Origin: Arthrobacter sp. Leaf69
GTDB lineage: Bacteria > Actinomycetota > Actinomycetes > Actinomycetales > Micrococcaceae
DNA length: 64,000 nt
Assembly: GCF_001422645.1 (NCBI RefSeq)
Contig: NZ_LMLR01000014.1
Span: 124,001-188,000, forward strand
Reading direction: 5' to 3'
The position numbers and the translations under genes were made by a program. The notes under the pieces are model-generated. The model saw only the letters and a list, made by a program, of their open reading frames with translations. It did not search any database and had not been told where the DNA came from. Each line of letters begins with the position of its first letter. The first letter of the stretch is position 1. Shown piece by piece: positions 34,804-43,814 of the stretch.

Positions 34804-36270
34804 GTGAACCCGGCCGTCGCCATCGCAGCGTTCGCCGCAGTCTCGCTGGCCACGGCGGGCATCGGTTTCTACGGGCTGCGGATCTCGCGCACCACCGGGG
34901 ACTTCTACGTAGCGTCCCGGACGGTGCGGCCCTGGTGGAACGCCTCGGCGATCGGCGGCGAATACCTGTCAGCGGCGAGCTTCCTGGGCGTAGCCGGGCT
35001 CATCCTGCTCTCCGGCACGGACGCCCTCTGGTTTCCGGTGGGATACACCGCGGGCTACCTGATGCTGCTGCTCTTCGTCGCCGCCCCGCTCCGCCGTTCC
35101 GGCGCCTACACGATTCCCGACTTCACCGAAGCGCGGCTCGATTCCCGGGTGGTCCGCAGCGTCACGAGCGTCGTCGTCGTCATTGTCGGCTGGCTCTATA
35201 TCGTCCCGCAGCTCCACGGCGCGGCGCTGGCCATCCGGATCACCACCGGGCTGCCGGCGTGGGTGGGGATGGTGGCGGTGGTCGTCGTCGTGTGCGTCAC
35301 GGTCGTCGCGGGCGGCATGCGGTCCATTACCTTTGTCCAGGCGTTCCAGTACTGGCTGAAATTAACGGCGCTGGCGGTGCCGATCCTGTTCATCGTCTTC
35401 GTACTGGCGGACTCCGGGACTCCCGCGGTGGCGGAGGGCTCCGTGAACCCCACCGGCGCGGCCCCGGCCGGCATGTACCAAAATGTTTCCCTGCTGGTGG
35501 CGCTGCTGTTCGGGACGCTGGGCCTGCCGCACGTGCTGGTGCGCTTCTACACGAACCCGGACGGGCAGTCGGCCCGCCGGACCACCCTGATAGTGCTGGG
35601 CCTCTTGTCGGTCTTCTACCTGTTCCCGACGGCGTACGGGCTGATCGGCCGGGTGTTCGCCCCGCACCTGGCGCAAAGCGGGCAGGCCGATGCACTGGTG
35701 CTGTTGCTGCCCGGGGAGCTGGTTGGCGGGATGGCCGGTGACCTGCTGTCCGCGCTGGTGGTGGCCGGAGCGTTCGGCGCGTTCCTGTCCACGACCTCCG
35801 GGTTGGTGGTCTCGCTCGCCGGGGTGATCAGCCAGGACCTGTTCGGCGGCAGCGTCCAGGGCTTCCGCCGGGCGGCCGTGATTTCCGCGGTGGTCCCGCT
35901 GGGCATCGCGTCCATGACGGGTTCGCTCGCGCTGGCCGGGAGCGTGGGGATGGTGTTTGCCTTTACCGCGTCGACGATCTGTCCGGTGCTGCTGCTGGGC
36001 ATTTGGTGGCGCGGACTGACCGACGCCGGGGCGATCGCCGGCATGGTGACGGGGGCCGTGCTGTGCGGCGGGGCGATGGTGGCCGGAGCCTGGCTGAGTC
36101 CCGGCGGGACCCCGCCCTGGCTGGCGCAGCCCGCTGCCTGGACGGTGCCGGCAGCGTTTGCCGTGATGGTCATGGTCTCCCGTGCCACCCGCGGCCGCGT
36201 GCCGCGGACCATCACCCGGCTCATGACCCGGCTGCATACACCGGAACGGCCGTTGGTCACCGAGCGCTGA
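34804..36270 (+). CDS. Sodium:solute symporter family transporter, second copy
   Basis: 488 residues, about 13 membrane helices. SSF motifs: ISRTTGDFYVASRTVRPWWNASAIGGEYLSAASFLG near the N-terminus and LFGTLGLPHVLVRFYTNPDG in the middle. It belongs to the same family as the symporter at 30160-31776 but is clearly diverged and about 50 residues shorter. The substrate is probably a monocarboxylate. The GTG at 34804 follows the previous stop by 7 bp, with GAGG just upstream. It ends 3 bp from the convergent DivIVA-like gene. Confidence 0.9.
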   Translation: MNPAVAIAAFAAVSLATAGIGFYGLRISRTTGDFYVASRTVRPWWNASAIGGEYLSAASFLGVAGLILLSGTDALWFPVGYTAGYLMLLLFVAAPLRRSGAYTIPDFTEARLDSRVVRSVTSVVVVIVGWLYIVPQLHGAALAIRITTGLPAWVGMVAVVVVVCVTVVAGGMRSITFVQAFQYWLKLTALAVPILFIVFVLADSGTPAVAEGSVNPTGAAPAGMYQNVSLLVALLFGTLGLPHVLVRFYTNPDGQSARRTTLIVLGLLSVFYLFPTAYGLIGRVFAPHLAQSGQADALVLLLPGELVGGMAGDLLSALVVAGAFGAFLSTTSGLVVSLAGVISQDLFGGSVQGFRRAAVISAVVPLGIASMTGSLALAGSVGMVFAFTASTICPVLLLGIWWRGLTDAGAIAGMVTGAVLCGGAMVAGAWLSPGGTPPWLAQPAAWTVPAAFAVMVMVSRATRGRVPRTITRLMTRLHTPERPLVTER

Positions 36271-36273
36271 CGC

Positions 36274-36852
36274 TCAGTCGATGGCGGCCATCAGCTCGAC
36301 GACGCGGTCCAGGAAGGCGTCCACCTGGTTTTCCTCGTAGCCGTCCTTGCCGACGGCGGGCCGGAACACAGCGCGGCGCACATTGTCCACGCTCAGCGGC
36401 TTGTCCTCTTCGAGGTAGCCGATCAGATCGTGGCAGAGGTCATCCACGTCCGTGGTGTTGTAGCTGCGTGCCTTGGCCTTGGCCGGACGCCGGAAACGCT
36501 CGCCGTCGGGGCGGTGCAGCCGTCCGCGGAGCAGGCCGGCCAGCCGGCCGATCTCGCGCAGCCAGGCGTCCTCGCCGCGTTCGGCGACCAGTTCGTCGCG
36601 CTCCCGCAAGGCGAGGGCGTCCTCCAGGCGGTCCAGAGCGGCGTCCACGTCGGATGCGGCATAGCCGCCCTTGACGGGGTCAAAGGAGACTGCCCGGACG
36701 TCCGCGCTCTTGACCGGCCGGGCGGCGGAACGGGGCGATTCGAAGGACACCCGTGCCCGCTGCATGAACTGGTCCACTTGCTTGGCGTTGTAGCCGTACT
36801 GATTCCGCTGCACGCGGTCAAAGGAAGCAGGAATCTGCCGTTGAATGTCCAC
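36274..36852 (-). CDS. DivIVA-domain protein with four short repeats
   Basis: 192 residues from GTG 36852 (VDIQRQIPASF); AAGGA lies 13 nt upstream and a TTG start seven codons earlier is possible. Four DivIVA-type motifs are visible: YNAKQVDQF, YAASDVDAA, YNTTDVDDL and YEENQVDAF. Each marks the short membrane-curvature-binding helix region of DivIVA/Wag31 proteins. Long coiled coils, typical of Wag31 itself, are missing. It may organise pole- or septum-associated proteins. It is downstream of cdsA on the same strand. Confidence 0.8.
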   Translation of the reverse strand: MDIQRQIPASFDRVQRNQYGYNAKQVDQFMQRARVSFESPRSAARPVKSADVRAVSFDPVKGGYAASDVDAALDRLEDALALRERDELVAERGEDAWLREIGRLAGLLRGRLHRPDGERFRRPAKAKARSYNTTDVDDLCHDLIGYLEEDKPLSVDNVRRAVFRPAVGKDGYEENQVDAFLDRVVELMAAID

Positions 36853-36933
36853 TGTTAGTTTTGTTTCCTTCAATGCCGTTCGGCTGGTTTGCCCGGCACC
36901 ATTCTAGGGCCGGAGGACGGAAGCGGAAGTTCC

Positions 36934-37854
36934 TCACGCGCCGGCAAAGATTGAGTAGAGGATAAAGGCTACCGGGGATGCGAAGACGATCGAGTCCAGG
37001 CGGTCCATGACCCCGCCGTGGCCGGGCAGGATGCTGCTCATGTCCTTGATGCCGAGTTCGCGCTTGACCATGGATTCGGAGAGGTCCCCTGCGGTGGCTG
37101 CGGCAACCATGCCCACGGCCAGCACCACTCCCACCCACCAGGGCCTGTCCAGCAGGAAAACGGCGGCGAGAACACCAACTGCCGTGGCCCCGCCCATCGA
37201 ACCGGCGAAGCCTTCCCAGCTTTTTTTGGGGCTGATCTTCGGCGCCATCGGGTGCTTGCCGAGCGAGGCGCCAACAAGGTACCCGAAGGTGTCGTTGGCC
37301 ACCACCAGCAGCAGCAGGGTGGCGATCTGCCACGCTCCCGGCGGAACAACGCCGTCGGGCCACAGCCCCACGGGCGTCTCCCCCACGAACGTGTGCAGCG
37401 GCAGCACGGCGAAGCTGATCAGGAACGGGACCCAGGCCAGCGTGAAGACGCCGGCGAAGATGCTGCGCGCGGATCCTGCGGCGCCCTCGAGGGACCGCCA
37501 GATCAGCGCGGCAACGCTGCTGAGCATCATCGCGAACAGGAGGCTTTCGAGGCCGCCGAAGTAGGCCGCGGCCGGCATCGCAACCGTTCCTGTCATCACC
37601 GGAATGATCGGCAGCCGGGTGCCCGAGGTCTCCAGTGCGCGGAAAACTTCCCAGACACCGAAGATCGCGAAGGTGGTGACAATGAGCACAAACCCCAGCG
37701 GAAGGAACAATAGTCCGCCAAGGACGAAGATGAGCATGCCGAGGCCCACAGCGGTGGCGGCGGGAAGATTCCTGCCGGCCTTCGGCGTCGGGTTCCTCCG
37801 CTGCTTCCCCCGTACCCGGAGGTGCGCTCCGGGGTCCCCCTGTTCCTGCGCCAT
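36934..37854 (-). CDS. cdsA: Phosphatidate cytidylyltransferase
   Basis: 306 residues. It makes CDP-diacylglycerol from phosphatidic acid and CTP, the branch point to phosphatidylglycerol, cardiolipin and phosphatidylinositol. About eight membrane helices are visible. The family signature near the C-terminus reads ESMVKRELGIKD-x5-LPGHGGVMDRLD. A polar 30-residue N-terminal leader (EQGDPGAHLRVRGKQRR) precedes the first helix. Its start overlaps the frr stop by 1 bp. Confidence 0.95.
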   Translation of the reverse strand: MAQEQGDPGAHLRVRGKQRRNPTPKAGRNLPAATAVGLGMLIFVLGGLLFLPLGFVLIVTTFAIFGVWEVFRALETSGTRLPIIPVMTGTVAMPAAAYFGGLESLLFAMMLSSVAALIWRSLEGAAGSARSIFAGVFTLAWVPFLISFAVLPLHTFVGETPVGLWPDGVVPPGAWQIATLLLLVVANDTFGYLVGASLGKHPMAPKISPKKSWEGFAGSMGGATAVGVLAAVFLLDRPWWVGVVLAVGMVAAATAGDLSESMVKRELGIKDMSSILPGHGGVMDRLDSIVFASPVAFILYSIFAGA

Positions 37855-38411
37855 CAGACCTCGAGCAGCTCGGCTTCCTTGCGCTTGAGAAGCTCGTCGA
37901 TGCCGTCGACGTGGGCCTTGGTGATGGCGTCCAGTTCCTTTTCGCCGCGGCTGCCCTCGTCCTCGCCGGCTTCCCCGTCCTTGACCAGCTTGTCCAGGGT
38001 TTCCTTGGCCTTGCGGCGGATGTTGCGGATGGACACCTTGGCGTCCTCGCCCTTGGACTTGACGATCTTGACGTATTCCTTGCGGCGCTCGGCCGTCAGG
38101 TCCGGAATGGTGATCCGGATGACGTTGCCGTCGTTGGAGGGGTTGGCTCCCACTTCGGAGTCGCTCAGGGCACGCTCGATGTCGCGCAGGGCGGTCTTGT
38201 CGAACGGCGTGATGAGGATGGTGCGGGCGTCCGGGATGGCAAAGGAAGCCAGCTGCTGCAACGGCGTGGGTGAGCCGTAGTAGTCCACCAGCACTTTGTT
38301 GTAGAGGCCCGGGTTGGCGCGGCCGGTGCGGATCGAGGCGAAGTCTTCCTTGGCTACTTCAACCGCCTTGTCCATCTTGTCCCCGGCTTCGAGCAAGGTT
38401 TCTTCGATCAC
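37854..38411 (-). CDS. frr: Ribosome recycling factor
   Basis: 185 residues, full length. It splits post-termination ribosomes together with EF-G. Conserved features include the [28 protein letters not shown] region in outline and the C-terminal three-helix bundle. It begins [17 protein letters not shown]. It lies downstream of pyrH by 122 bp, a slightly larger gap than the rest of the block and possibly with its own promoter. Confidence 0.97.
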   Translation of the reverse strand: MIEETLLEAGDKMDKAVEVAKEDFASIRTGRANPGLYNKVLVDYYGSPTPLQQLASFAIPDARTILITPFDKTALRDIERALSDSEVGANPSNDGNVIRITIPDLTAERRKEYVKIVKSKGEDAKVSIRNIRRKAKETLDKLVKDGEAGEDEGSRGEKELDAITKAHVDGIDELLKRKEAELLEV

Positions 38412-38533
38412 GATCTCTCCTCAGAAATTGGTGCACCCGCCGCTGGCGGGGTGCTGCACGGTCTTGGTGGCGTTCCGCCTGCTGGCCCCGGGCTTCGAGG
38501 TGCGGAAATGTCCTGAAAACATCCTAGCCGCTG

Positions 38534-39271
38534 CTAGGGGGTGACGACGGTGCCCAGGTCCTCGCCCAGGATGGCCCGGGTGACGTTGCCCTCGCCTTCC
38601 ATGCCGAACACCACCATGGTGAGGTTGTTGTCCTTGCACATGGTCATGGCGGTCTGGTCCATCACGCGGATGTCGCGGCGCAGCGCATCATCGTAGCTGA
38701 GGTGGTGCAGCTTCTCGGCCGTGGGGTCCTTCTTCGGGTCCGCGGTGTAGACGCCGTCGACCCCGCTCTTGGCCATAAGGACGACGTCGGCGTGGACCTC
38801 CATGGCACGCTGGGCGGCCACGGTGTCGGTGGAGAAGTACGGCAGTCCGGCGCCGGCGCCGAAGATGACCACACGGCCCTTTTCCATGTGGCGGATGGCG
38901 CGGCGGGGAATGTACGCCTCGGCGACCTGGCCCATGGTGATGGCGCTCTGCACACGGGTTTCGACGCCGGCCTGTTCCAGGAAGTCCTGGAGGGCCAGGC
39001 AGTTCATGACCGTGCCGAGCATGCCCATGTAGTCGGCGCGGGAACGGTCCATGCCGCTCTGCGACAGTTCGGCGCCGCGGAAGAAGTTTCCACCGCCGAC
39101 GACGATCGCAACCTCGACGTCGGGGACTGCCGCGGCGATCTGCTTGGCCACGCCGCGGACTGTATCGGGATCGACGCCCAGCTTGCCGCCGCCGAAGACC
39201 TCGCCGGAAAGCTTCAACAGGACTCGGCGCCGGCTCTTCTTTGGCTGGGCTGAAGTAGTGACGGTTTCCAT
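38534..39271 (-). CDS. pyrH: UMP kinase
   Basis: 245 residues from ATG 39271 ([19 protein letters not shown]), with GGGAAGG upstream. Amino-acid-kinase fold: [15 protein letters not shown] and [12 protein letters not shown], then the catalytic and UMP-contact stretch with [18 protein letters not shown]. It phosphorylates UMP to UDP with ATP and is hexameric in the family. It sits between tsf and frr as in most bacteria. A short N-terminal extension precedes the core. Confidence 0.97.
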   Translation of the reverse strand: METVTTSAQPKKSRRRVLLKLSGEVFGGGKLGVDPDTVRGVAKQIAAAVPDVEVAIVVGGGNFFRGAELSQSGMDRSRADYMGMLGTVMNCLALQDFLEQAGVETRVQSAITMGQVAEAYIPRRAIRHMEKGRVVIFGAGAGLPYFSTDTVAAQRAMEVHADVVLMAKSGVDGVYTADPKKDPTAEKLHHLSYDDALRRDIRVMDQTAMTMCKDNNLTMVVFGMEGEGNVTRAILGEDLGTVVTP

Positions 39272-39415
39272 GGTGCCTTCCCGTTGGTGAACTCTGCAAA
39301 AGGTTATCGTGCCGGGGGCCAAAGGAGTCATTCGGCCCGGACCCGGATTTTCCTGGACTGCCCGGATCTACCCGGGACTACCCGGTTTTTCCGGGACGGT
39401 GTCCCGGGTGCATGC

Positions 39416-39445
39416 AAAAGGGGTGGCCACCGCAGTGACCACCCC
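39416..39445 (-). terminator. Intrinsic terminator after tsf
   Basis: GGGGTGGCCAC (39420-39430) pairs with GTGACCACCCC (39435-39445), one mismatch, 4-nt loop. On the minus strand the hairpin is followed by TTTTGC. It lies 25 bp after the tsf stop, so pyrH is probably transcribed partly from its own promoter in 39272-39415, a stretch full of CCGGG hairpins. Confidence 0.7.
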
Positions 39446-39451
39446 CTCAGC

Positions 39452-39473
39452 GTGTCTGACTAGTGTCTGACTA
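39452..39473. repeat. Duplicated 11-bp segment at the tsf stop
   Basis: On the minus strand TAGTCAGACAC occurs twice in a row; the first copy supplies the tsf stop codon. The same 11 bases also supply the stop codon and following bases of rpsB (40457-40467). Confidence 0.6.
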
Positions 39474-40307
39474 GGAACCGACGCGGAAACGCGTGAATGC
39501 GGTGCCCTTGACGCCGGCCTCTTCGAGGACCTGCGCGACAGACTTCTTGGCATCCTTGGCGAATGCCTGGTCGAGGAGGACCTCGCCCTTGTAGAAGCCC
39601 GTGACGCGGCCTTCCACAATCTTGGTCATTGCTGCTTCGGGCTTGCCTTCAGCCTTGGCGGTCTCCTCGGCAATGCGACGCTCGGACTCGACGAGCTCGG
39701 CCGGAACATCCTCGCGGGAGAGGTAGTTCGGGGACATCGCGGCAATGTGGACGGCGACGTCGTGGGCTGCGGTGGCAGCTGCTTCGCCTTCGCCGTCAAC
39801 AGCGAAGAGGACGCCGACCTGGGCCGGGAGATCCTTGGAGGTCTTGTGCAGGTAAGCGTCGACCGTTGCGCCCTCGATGCGGGAGATGCGGCGGACAACA
39901 ACCTTCTCGCCCAGAACGGCGCCCTCTTCGACGACGACCTCGGACAGCGGCTTGCCGTCGACCTCGGTGGCCAGCAGGGTCTCGAGATCGGCAGCGCCGG
40001 ACTCAACGGCAATGGCCAGGACCTTGTCGGCGAGCTGGATGAACTTGTCAGCCTTCGCGACGAAGTCGGTCTCGCAGTTGACTTCGATCATCACGCCAAC
40101 GCCGCCGTCGACCTTGGCAGCAACCAGGCCTTCTGCGGTGGAGCGGCCTTCGCGCTTGGTGGCGCCCTTGAGGCCCTTGATGCGGATGATTTCGATGGCC
40201 TTTTCGGCGTCACCGTTGGCTTCGTCAAGAGCCTTCTTGACATCCATCATGCCGGCGCCCGTGCGCTCGCGCAGAGCCTTGATATCAGCGGCAGTGTAGT
40301 TCGCCAT
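39471..40307 (-). CDS. tsf: Elongation factor Ts
   Basis: 278 residues. It is the guanine-nucleotide exchange factor for EF-Tu. The N-terminal UBA-like domain reads YTAADIKALRERTGAGMMDVKKAL. The core TDFVAKADKFIQLA motif is present as CETDFVAKADKF. The C-terminal module ends VEEAGVKGTAFTRFRVGS in outline. It lies after rpsB with a 157-bp gap on the same strand. Confidence 0.98.
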   Translation of the reverse strand: MANYTAADIKALRERTGAGMMDVKKALDEANGDAEKAIEIIRIKGLKGATKREGRSTAEGLVAAKVDGGVGVMIEVNCETDFVAKADKFIQLADKVLAIAVESGAADLETLLATEVDGKPLSEVVVEEGAVLGEKVVVRRISRIEGATVDAYLHKTSKDLPAQVGVLFAVDGEGEAAATAAHDVAVHIAAMSPNYLSREDVPAELVESERRIAEETAKAEGKPEAAMTKIVEGRVTGFYKGEVLLDQAFAKDAKKSVAQVLEEAGVKGTAFTRFRVGS

Positions 40308-40464
40308 GTGAACCCCTCTGTCTAGAAATTTTGTGTGGTGTACGGACTGACAGGACGGCAGCTCACCTTGTGAGCGGCCATCCTGTCAGTTCCCCTGCGC
40401 CGCGGAGAGCGTGCGGGGAGATCCGGATTTATTTGTCAGCTGAGCTGGCAGTCAGGGTGTCTGA

Positions 40465-41346
40465 CTACTTGGCTTCGCCGGCGGCGTCGTCGGCAGCCGG
40501 AGCTTCCTCGGCAGCAGCGGGTGCTTCTTCAGCGGCCGGAGCGGCTTCTGCGGCCGGAGCAGCAGCAGCTTCTTCGGTCTTGCTGCCTTCGAGGAGCTCG
40601 CGCTCCCACTCGGCCAGCGGCTCTTCCGGTGCTTCCGTGGTGCCGGTGGCGCGCTGGTTGCGGGCGATGAGGCCCTCAGCAACGGCGTCAGCAACAACGC
40701 GGGTCAGCAGGTTGACGGAGCGGATGGCGTCGTCGTTGCCCGGGATCGGGAAGTCGACTTCGTCCGGATCGCAGTTGGTGTCCAGGATGGCAACAACCGG
40801 GATGTTCAGCTTCTTGGCTTCGTCGACAGCAAGGTGTTCCTTCTTGGTGTCCACGATCCACAGCGCGGAAGGCGCCTTGGTCAGGTTACGGATACCACCG
40901 AGGTTGGTTTCCAGCTTGGTGAGTTCGCGGCGAAGGAGCAGCAGTTCCTTCTTGGTGTAAGCGGAACCGGCGACGTCGTCGAAGTCAATCTCTTCGAGTT
41001 CCTTCATGCGCTGGATGCGCTTGGAGACCGTCTGGAAGTTGGTCAGCATACCGCCGAGCCAACGCTGGTTGACGTACGGCTGGCCAACGCGGGTGGCCTG
41101 CTCGGCGATGGATTCCTGCGCCTGCTTCTTGGTGCCGACGAAGAGGACGGTGCCGCCGTGTGCAACGGTGGCCTTCACGAACTCGTAGGCACGGTCGATG
41201 TAGGACAGCGACTGCTGCAGGTCAATGATGTAGATGCCGTTGCGCTCCGTGAAGATGAAACGCTTCATCTTCGGGTTCCAACGGCGGGTCTGGTGTCCAA
41301 AGTGGACGCCGCTGTCAAGCAGCTGGCGCATAGTTACGACGGGCAT
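40465..41346 (-). CDS. rpsB: 30S ribosomal protein S2
   Basis: 293 residues. S2 signatures are clear: [22 protein letters not shown] at the N-terminus and [22 protein letters not shown]. The last 50 residues are an Ala/Glu/Pro tail ([19 protein letters not shown]), a common actinobacterial extension. The ATG at 41346 has AAGGAG 8 nt upstream. A perfect palindrome in the leader (41378-41395) could take part in autoregulation. Confidence 0.98.
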   Translation of the reverse strand: MPVVTMRQLLDSGVHFGHQTRRWNPKMKRFIFTERNGIYIIDLQQSLSYIDRAYEFVKATVAHGGTVLFVGTKKQAQESIAEQATRVGQPYVNQRWLGGMLTNFQTVSKRIQRMKELEEIDFDDVAGSAYTKKELLLLRRELTKLETNLGGIRNLTKAPSALWIVDTKKEHLAVDEAKKLNIPVVAILDTNCDPDEVDFPIPGNDDAIRSVNLLTRVVADAVAEGLIARNQRATGTTEAPEEPLAEWERELLEGSKTEEAAAAPAAEAAPAAEEAPAAAEEAPAADDAAGEAK

Positions 41347-41796
41347 GCCGACGCTCCTTCCGGCAGGTCATTCATGAGACAGCCCATGGGCTGTCTTACC
41401 CTGCCAATAGTTGACGGTTGATTAGCAACACCCAGGCGGGCGGTGCTCCTGGCATCCACTGCGCTTCTTATCCCGACGATGGGCCGGGACCGAAAGAGGC
41501 GCAGTCCTCCGCACCCTGAAGAGTTGAAGCTTCGAATGAGGAGGGCTGGATACGCGTAGTCAGCCACTGCTTCCCCGCACCCCTGAATGAGGCGTGCCGG
41601 CTTGATCAAGCGTGAGGGCACAGCAAACTGCTCCACCAAGTGTACTACAGGGGCGGTGCCAAAATGGACGGTTTCCGGGGACTGCGGAGGGTCTTCGCAG
41701 GGGCTGCGGAGGTGGCCGCAGCCTGCTCTCCTTGCTGTATCCACATAGCCAGCGGCGGCGCTTACAGCAAAACGGCGGCAGGTGCAGGCTGGGTGT
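41347..41796. other. 450-bp divergent intergenic region upstream of rpsB
   Basis: No gene is evident. It must hold the promoter and leader of the rpsB-tsf block and the promoter of the M23 peptidase gene. The clearest structure is GACAGCCC-ATGGGCTGTC at 41378-41395. I could not pick out a confident sigma-A promoter by eye. Confidence 0.6.
41378..41395 (-). promoter_or_regulatory. Perfect 18-bp palindrome in the rpsB leader
   Basis: GACAGCCCATGGGCTGTC is fully self-complementary and ends 31 bp before the rpsB start, just upstream of the ribosome-binding site. S2 is known to repress its own mRNA in several bacteria, so an RNA control element is plausible. A DNA-binding site is equally possible. 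Confidence 0.45.
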
Positions 41797-42381
41797 ATGA
41801 AGATTCCGGCGAACCGTGCCGCCTTTGTTCCCGCCCTGCTTCTCGCCCTCGCCCTCGTGGTGGGGTCAGCGGGCGCTGGCCCGGCCATGGGGTCCAGCCC
41901 CAATGGCCGCCCAAGCTCCGGCATCACGCCTGGCCCGGGTTCCGGCATGGCGGCCGGCGGCTGGAGCTGGCCGCTGAATCCCCGGCCCGCCGTTATGCGC
42001 GCCTTTGATCCGCCGGCAAGGCCATGGCTGAGCGGTCACCGCGGCGTAGATCTTCAGGCCCGGTTCGACGGCGCCCCGGTCACCTCACCGGCGGCCGGGA
42101 CGGTGAGCTTTGTCGGCATCGTGGTGGACCGCCCGGTCATCACCATCGACCACGGAACCGGATTGCGGAGCAGCTTCGAGGCAGTGCGCAGCGATCTCAA
42201 CCCGGGCGACGCCGTCGCGGAGGGAGAGGTCCTGGGGTGGATCCAGCCCGGCCACTGCGAACCGGGGCCCTGCGTGCACTGGGGCGTCCGCCGCGGCGAT
42301 GAATACCTCAATCCGCTGGCCTTCGTGACAGACCTGCGGCCCTCCGTCCTGCTCCCTCCCGTGGATCCCGCGCCCGGATAG
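41797..42381 (+). CDS. M23 (LytM-type) peptidase, secreted
   Basis: 194 residues from ATG 41797 (MKIPANRAAFVPALLLALAL), a signal peptide with cleavage near SAGAG. The M23 domain starts with HRGVDLQA, giving the first zinc His and Asp (HxxxD), and ends with CVHWGVRRGDEYLNPLAF, where HWG replaces the usual HxH neighbourhood. It would cut peptidoglycan cross-bridges or, if inactive, help activate amidases. It is short and lacks SH3 or LysM anchors. The ribosome site is weak. Confidence 0.88.
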   Translation: MKIPANRAAFVPALLLALALVVGSAGAGPAMGSSPNGRPSSGITPGPGSGMAAGGWSWPLNPRPAVMRAFDPPARPWLSGHRGVDLQARFDGAPVTSPAAGTVSFVGIVVDRPVITIDHGTGLRSSFEAVRSDLNPGDAVAEGEVLGWIQPGHCEPGPCVHWGVRRGDEYLNPLAFVTDLRPSVLLPPVDPAPG

Positions 42382-42433
42382 GGCGCGGCGGAGATGCGCA
42401 ACGAAGGGCCGCAGCCAGGCCGGGCGCCGCGGG

Positions 42434-43624
42434 CTAGACGATCGCGGAGATGCCGGTGATCGCCCGGCCGGTGACGAGCGTGTTGATCTCGTGCGTTCCT
42501 TCGTAGGAGTAGATGGCCTCGGCATCCGAGAAGACCTTGGCCATCTCATAGTCGGTCACGATCCCGTTGCCGCCCAGGATGCTGCGGCCGAGGGCTACGC
42601 TCTCCCGCATCCGCGCCGTGGTGAAGGCCTTGGCCAGGGCCGACTGCTCGTCCTTGGCTTGGCCGAGGTCCTCCAGCTGGGAGAGCCGGACCATCATGCC
42701 CATCGAGCTGACGGCGTTTCCGAGGATCTGCACAAGCTGATGCTGCACCAGCTGGAAGGAAGCGATCGGGCGCCCGAACTGGCTGCGCTCCACCGCGTAG
42801 CGGCGGGCGACGTCGAAGGCCGCCAGCTGCTGGCCGACTGCCTGCCAGGCAACGGCCAACCGGGTGACCTTAAGGACCTTGTTCGTGTCGCGGAAGCTGT
42901 TGGCGTTCGCGAGCTTGAAGAAGTCCGGTACCACCACATTGTCGAGGGTGATGTCCGCGTTCTGCACGGTGCGCAGCGAGATCTTGTTCTCGATCTTGGT
43001 GGCGCGGTAGCCCTCGGTCTTGGTGTCGACGAGGAACCCCTTGACCTGGTTGTCGGCGAGGTCCCGGGCGTAGATGACCACCCAGTCGGAGAAGGTGGCG
43101 TTTCCGATCCAGCGCTTGGCGCCGTTGAGGATCCAGCTGTCGCCCTCCTTGCGCGCCGTGGTGCGGGTGCCGCCGGCGACGTCTGATCCGCCGAGCGGTT
43201 CAGTGAGGCCGAAGGCGCCGATTTTCTTGAGGGAGTAGATGTCCGGAAGCCACGCTTCCTGCTGCTCCTGGGAGGCGAGTGCCTCGATGGAGCCGGTGAA
43301 GAGTCCGTCATGGACACCCATAAAGGTGGCGATGGACGTGTCGGCACGGGTTGCCTCGGCGTGCATGATTCCCGCGAAGACGTTGGAGTAGCCCTGCCTC
43401 CGGACCGGGCTGACCAGGTCGATCTCGGCAAGCTTCGGGATCAGGTCCATCGGGAACTCGGCGCGGTTCCAGCAGTCGACGGCGATCGGCTTGACCTCGC
43501 GTGCGAGGAACTCGCGGACCTCTGCGAGACGGTCCTGCTCCTTGCCGCTGAGCAGCTGCTCGAAGGCGAAGAAGTCGCCATCGGCGTACGGGAGGTTGTT
43601 GATGTCAATGTCAGCTTTGGACAT
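42434..43624 (-). CDS. Acyl-CoA dehydrogenase, glutaryl-CoA dehydrogenase-like
   Basis: 396 residues. The FAD signature is FGLTEPLGGSDVAGGTRT. The C-terminal YSYEGTHEINTLVTGRAITG carries the catalytic Glu and resembles glutaryl-CoA dehydrogenases. Glutaryl-CoA dehydrogenases act in lysine and tryptophan breakdown, producing crotonyl-CoA. No other genes of that pathway are adjacent. The gene stands alone, with a GTTACT-N4-AGTAAC dyad 62 bp upstream. Confidence 0.88.
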   Translation of the reverse strand: MSKADIDINNLPYADGDFFAFEQLLSGKEQDRLAEVREFLAREVKPIAVDCWNRAEFPMDLIPKLAEIDLVSPVRRQGYSNVFAGIMHAEATRADTSIATFMGVHDGLFTGSIEALASQEQQEAWLPDIYSLKKIGAFGLTEPLGGSDVAGGTRTTARKEGDSWILNGAKRWIGNATFSDWVVIYARDLADNQVKGFLVDTKTEGYRATKIENKISLRTVQNADITLDNVVVPDFFKLANANSFRDTNKVLKVTRLAVAWQAVGQQLAAFDVARRYAVERSQFGRPIASFQLVQHQLVQILGNAVSSMGMMVRLSQLEDLGQAKDEQSALAKAFTTARMRESVALGRSILGGNGIVTDYEMAKVFSDAEAIYSYEGTHEINTLVTGRAITGISAIV

Positions 43625-43685
43625 GGTGTTCCTTCACGTGTGATCAGCGGCGACCAGAATGACGCCGGCTCCGCGCCAGCGCTAT

Positions 43686-43701
43686 GTTACTCATCAGTAA
43701 C
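43686..43701. promoter_or_regulatory. GTTACT-N4-AGTAAC dyad upstream of the acyl-CoA dehydrogenase
   Basis: GTTACTCATCAGTAAC is a perfect 6-bp inverted repeat 62 bp before the start codon. It has the form of a TetR- or FadR-type operator for fatty-acid or acyl-CoA regulators. The protein that binds is not in this neighbourhood. Confidence 0.5.
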
Positions 43702-43814
43702 TTACCGCAGTGAGCAAGCCCCCGCAAGTGACGGAACCCATCGGGACGTGCGTCGCCGGGAAGGTTCCTGCCAGGCCAAGGCGGCACAGCGCCGGAGTCG
43801 GGCGAAACGAGAAA

